From Cricetomys ansorgei (taxonomy: Eukaryota > Chordata > Mammalia > Rodentia > Nesomyidae): a stretch of DNA of 64,000 nucleotides. This document shows positions 63,513 to 64,000 of this stretch, in pieces (positions within the stretch are counted from its first letter, which is position 1; each line of letters opens with the position of its first letter). Below the pieces are notes generated by a model. It was not told where the DNA came from, did no database searches, and was given only the letters and a program-made list of their open reading frames with translations. Made by a program: the position numbers and the translations under genes. The stretch spans positions 558,001 to 622,000 of the forward strand of contig JAMJFZ010002476.1 in the NCBI GenBank assembly GCA_026225945.1. Direction: 5' to 3'.

Positions 63513-64000
63513 TCCCCTCACAATCTGCCCTACTCCTGAGAATTGGAAATAGACCTGAATGACCAGATTCTGAGTATTTTGGAGGAGGAAAAGCATATGA
63601 GCAAGCTAAATTGGTAAACAAGGGTAGCAGCTATAATTGATCACATGATTACTTCTAAGCACTGGTACGACAGTGAAGCTGGCAAGTCTAGGAAAAATGG
63701 AGGAACCCCAGCGTCCGCTTGGTTTGGCTATGTACACAGTCCTCTCTGAGCCAGGAACCTAGGACCCTGCAGTATCCTTTTTTAAGTCTTTACTAGGCGT
63801 TGTCATATCTCCTTGAAAATAGTAACACGTTAGTTCTTGTAGTGTTATCTTAGTAACTTCTGGTTGCATTAAAATGCCTTTAGGGAAATATATGGGACGT
63901 GTCTGACAAAGGCCGATTGGCAGTGGTGTAGTTTAATGATGTAGTTTGAAGTGCATATGCAACATAGCAATCAGTCTTCTCAACATGATCTTCTCAGTTC

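Overview
This window looks like genomic DNA from a muroid rodent. B1-type SINEs occur in both orientations, B3/B2-like SINE fragments and (CA)n tracts are present, and there is a class II (ERVK-like) endogenous retrovirus fragment plus solo LTRs. The only convincing genes are members of one KRAB C2H2 zinc finger (KZFP) family with spliced, vertebrate-style exons. Mouse, rat or another muroid cannot be told apart from what I can see, and no gene symbol is assigned.

Layout: the window is a segmental duplication. Unit A (1-18,849) and unit B (18,850-37,741) are direct tandem copies with a period of about 18.85-18.9 kb. A third direct unit, D, starts at 37,742. It has lost about 8 kb internally and stops at 38,366 against an LTR-less gag-pro-pol fragment (38,367-40,510). 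After about 1.7 kb of other sequence comes the inverted copy C (minus strand, 42,205 to the window end). C spans parts of two successive units: arm 1 (64,000 down to 54,765) carries a zinc finger gene, and arm 2 (51,065 down to 42,205) carries the promoter and first exon of a following unit that has no downstream exons. The arms are separated by a 3.7-kb insertion.

Genes: each full unit has the same four-exon plan: a short first exon ending ATG|gtgagt downstream of two CCAAT boxes, a 127-bp KRAB-A exon, a 58-bp KRAB-b-like exon, and a terminal exon with a spacer and tandem fingers. All splice phases are compatible. Gene B (24,262-33,767, +) is fully open, 364 aa with five fingers. Gene C (62,295-57,685, -; exon 1 beyond the window) is open with 17 good fingers plus one damaged finger. 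It ends at a TGA in a finger linker, with two more fingers stranded downstream. Gene A (6,167-15,435, +) has 15 fingers, but a 1-bp deletion near 13,815 separates KRAB from the fingers.

History: a solo LTR with a 6-bp target duplication is present in B and C but not A, which suggests that B and C share the more recent ancestor (gene conversion aside). A second solo LTR with a 4-bp duplication is unique to B. The finger arrays have been remodelled in whole-finger steps, including a four-finger block duplication in C and a two-finger repeat in A. KZFPs generally repress transposable elements through TRIM28 (family knowledge); the targets of these proteins cannot be read from the sequence with confidence.
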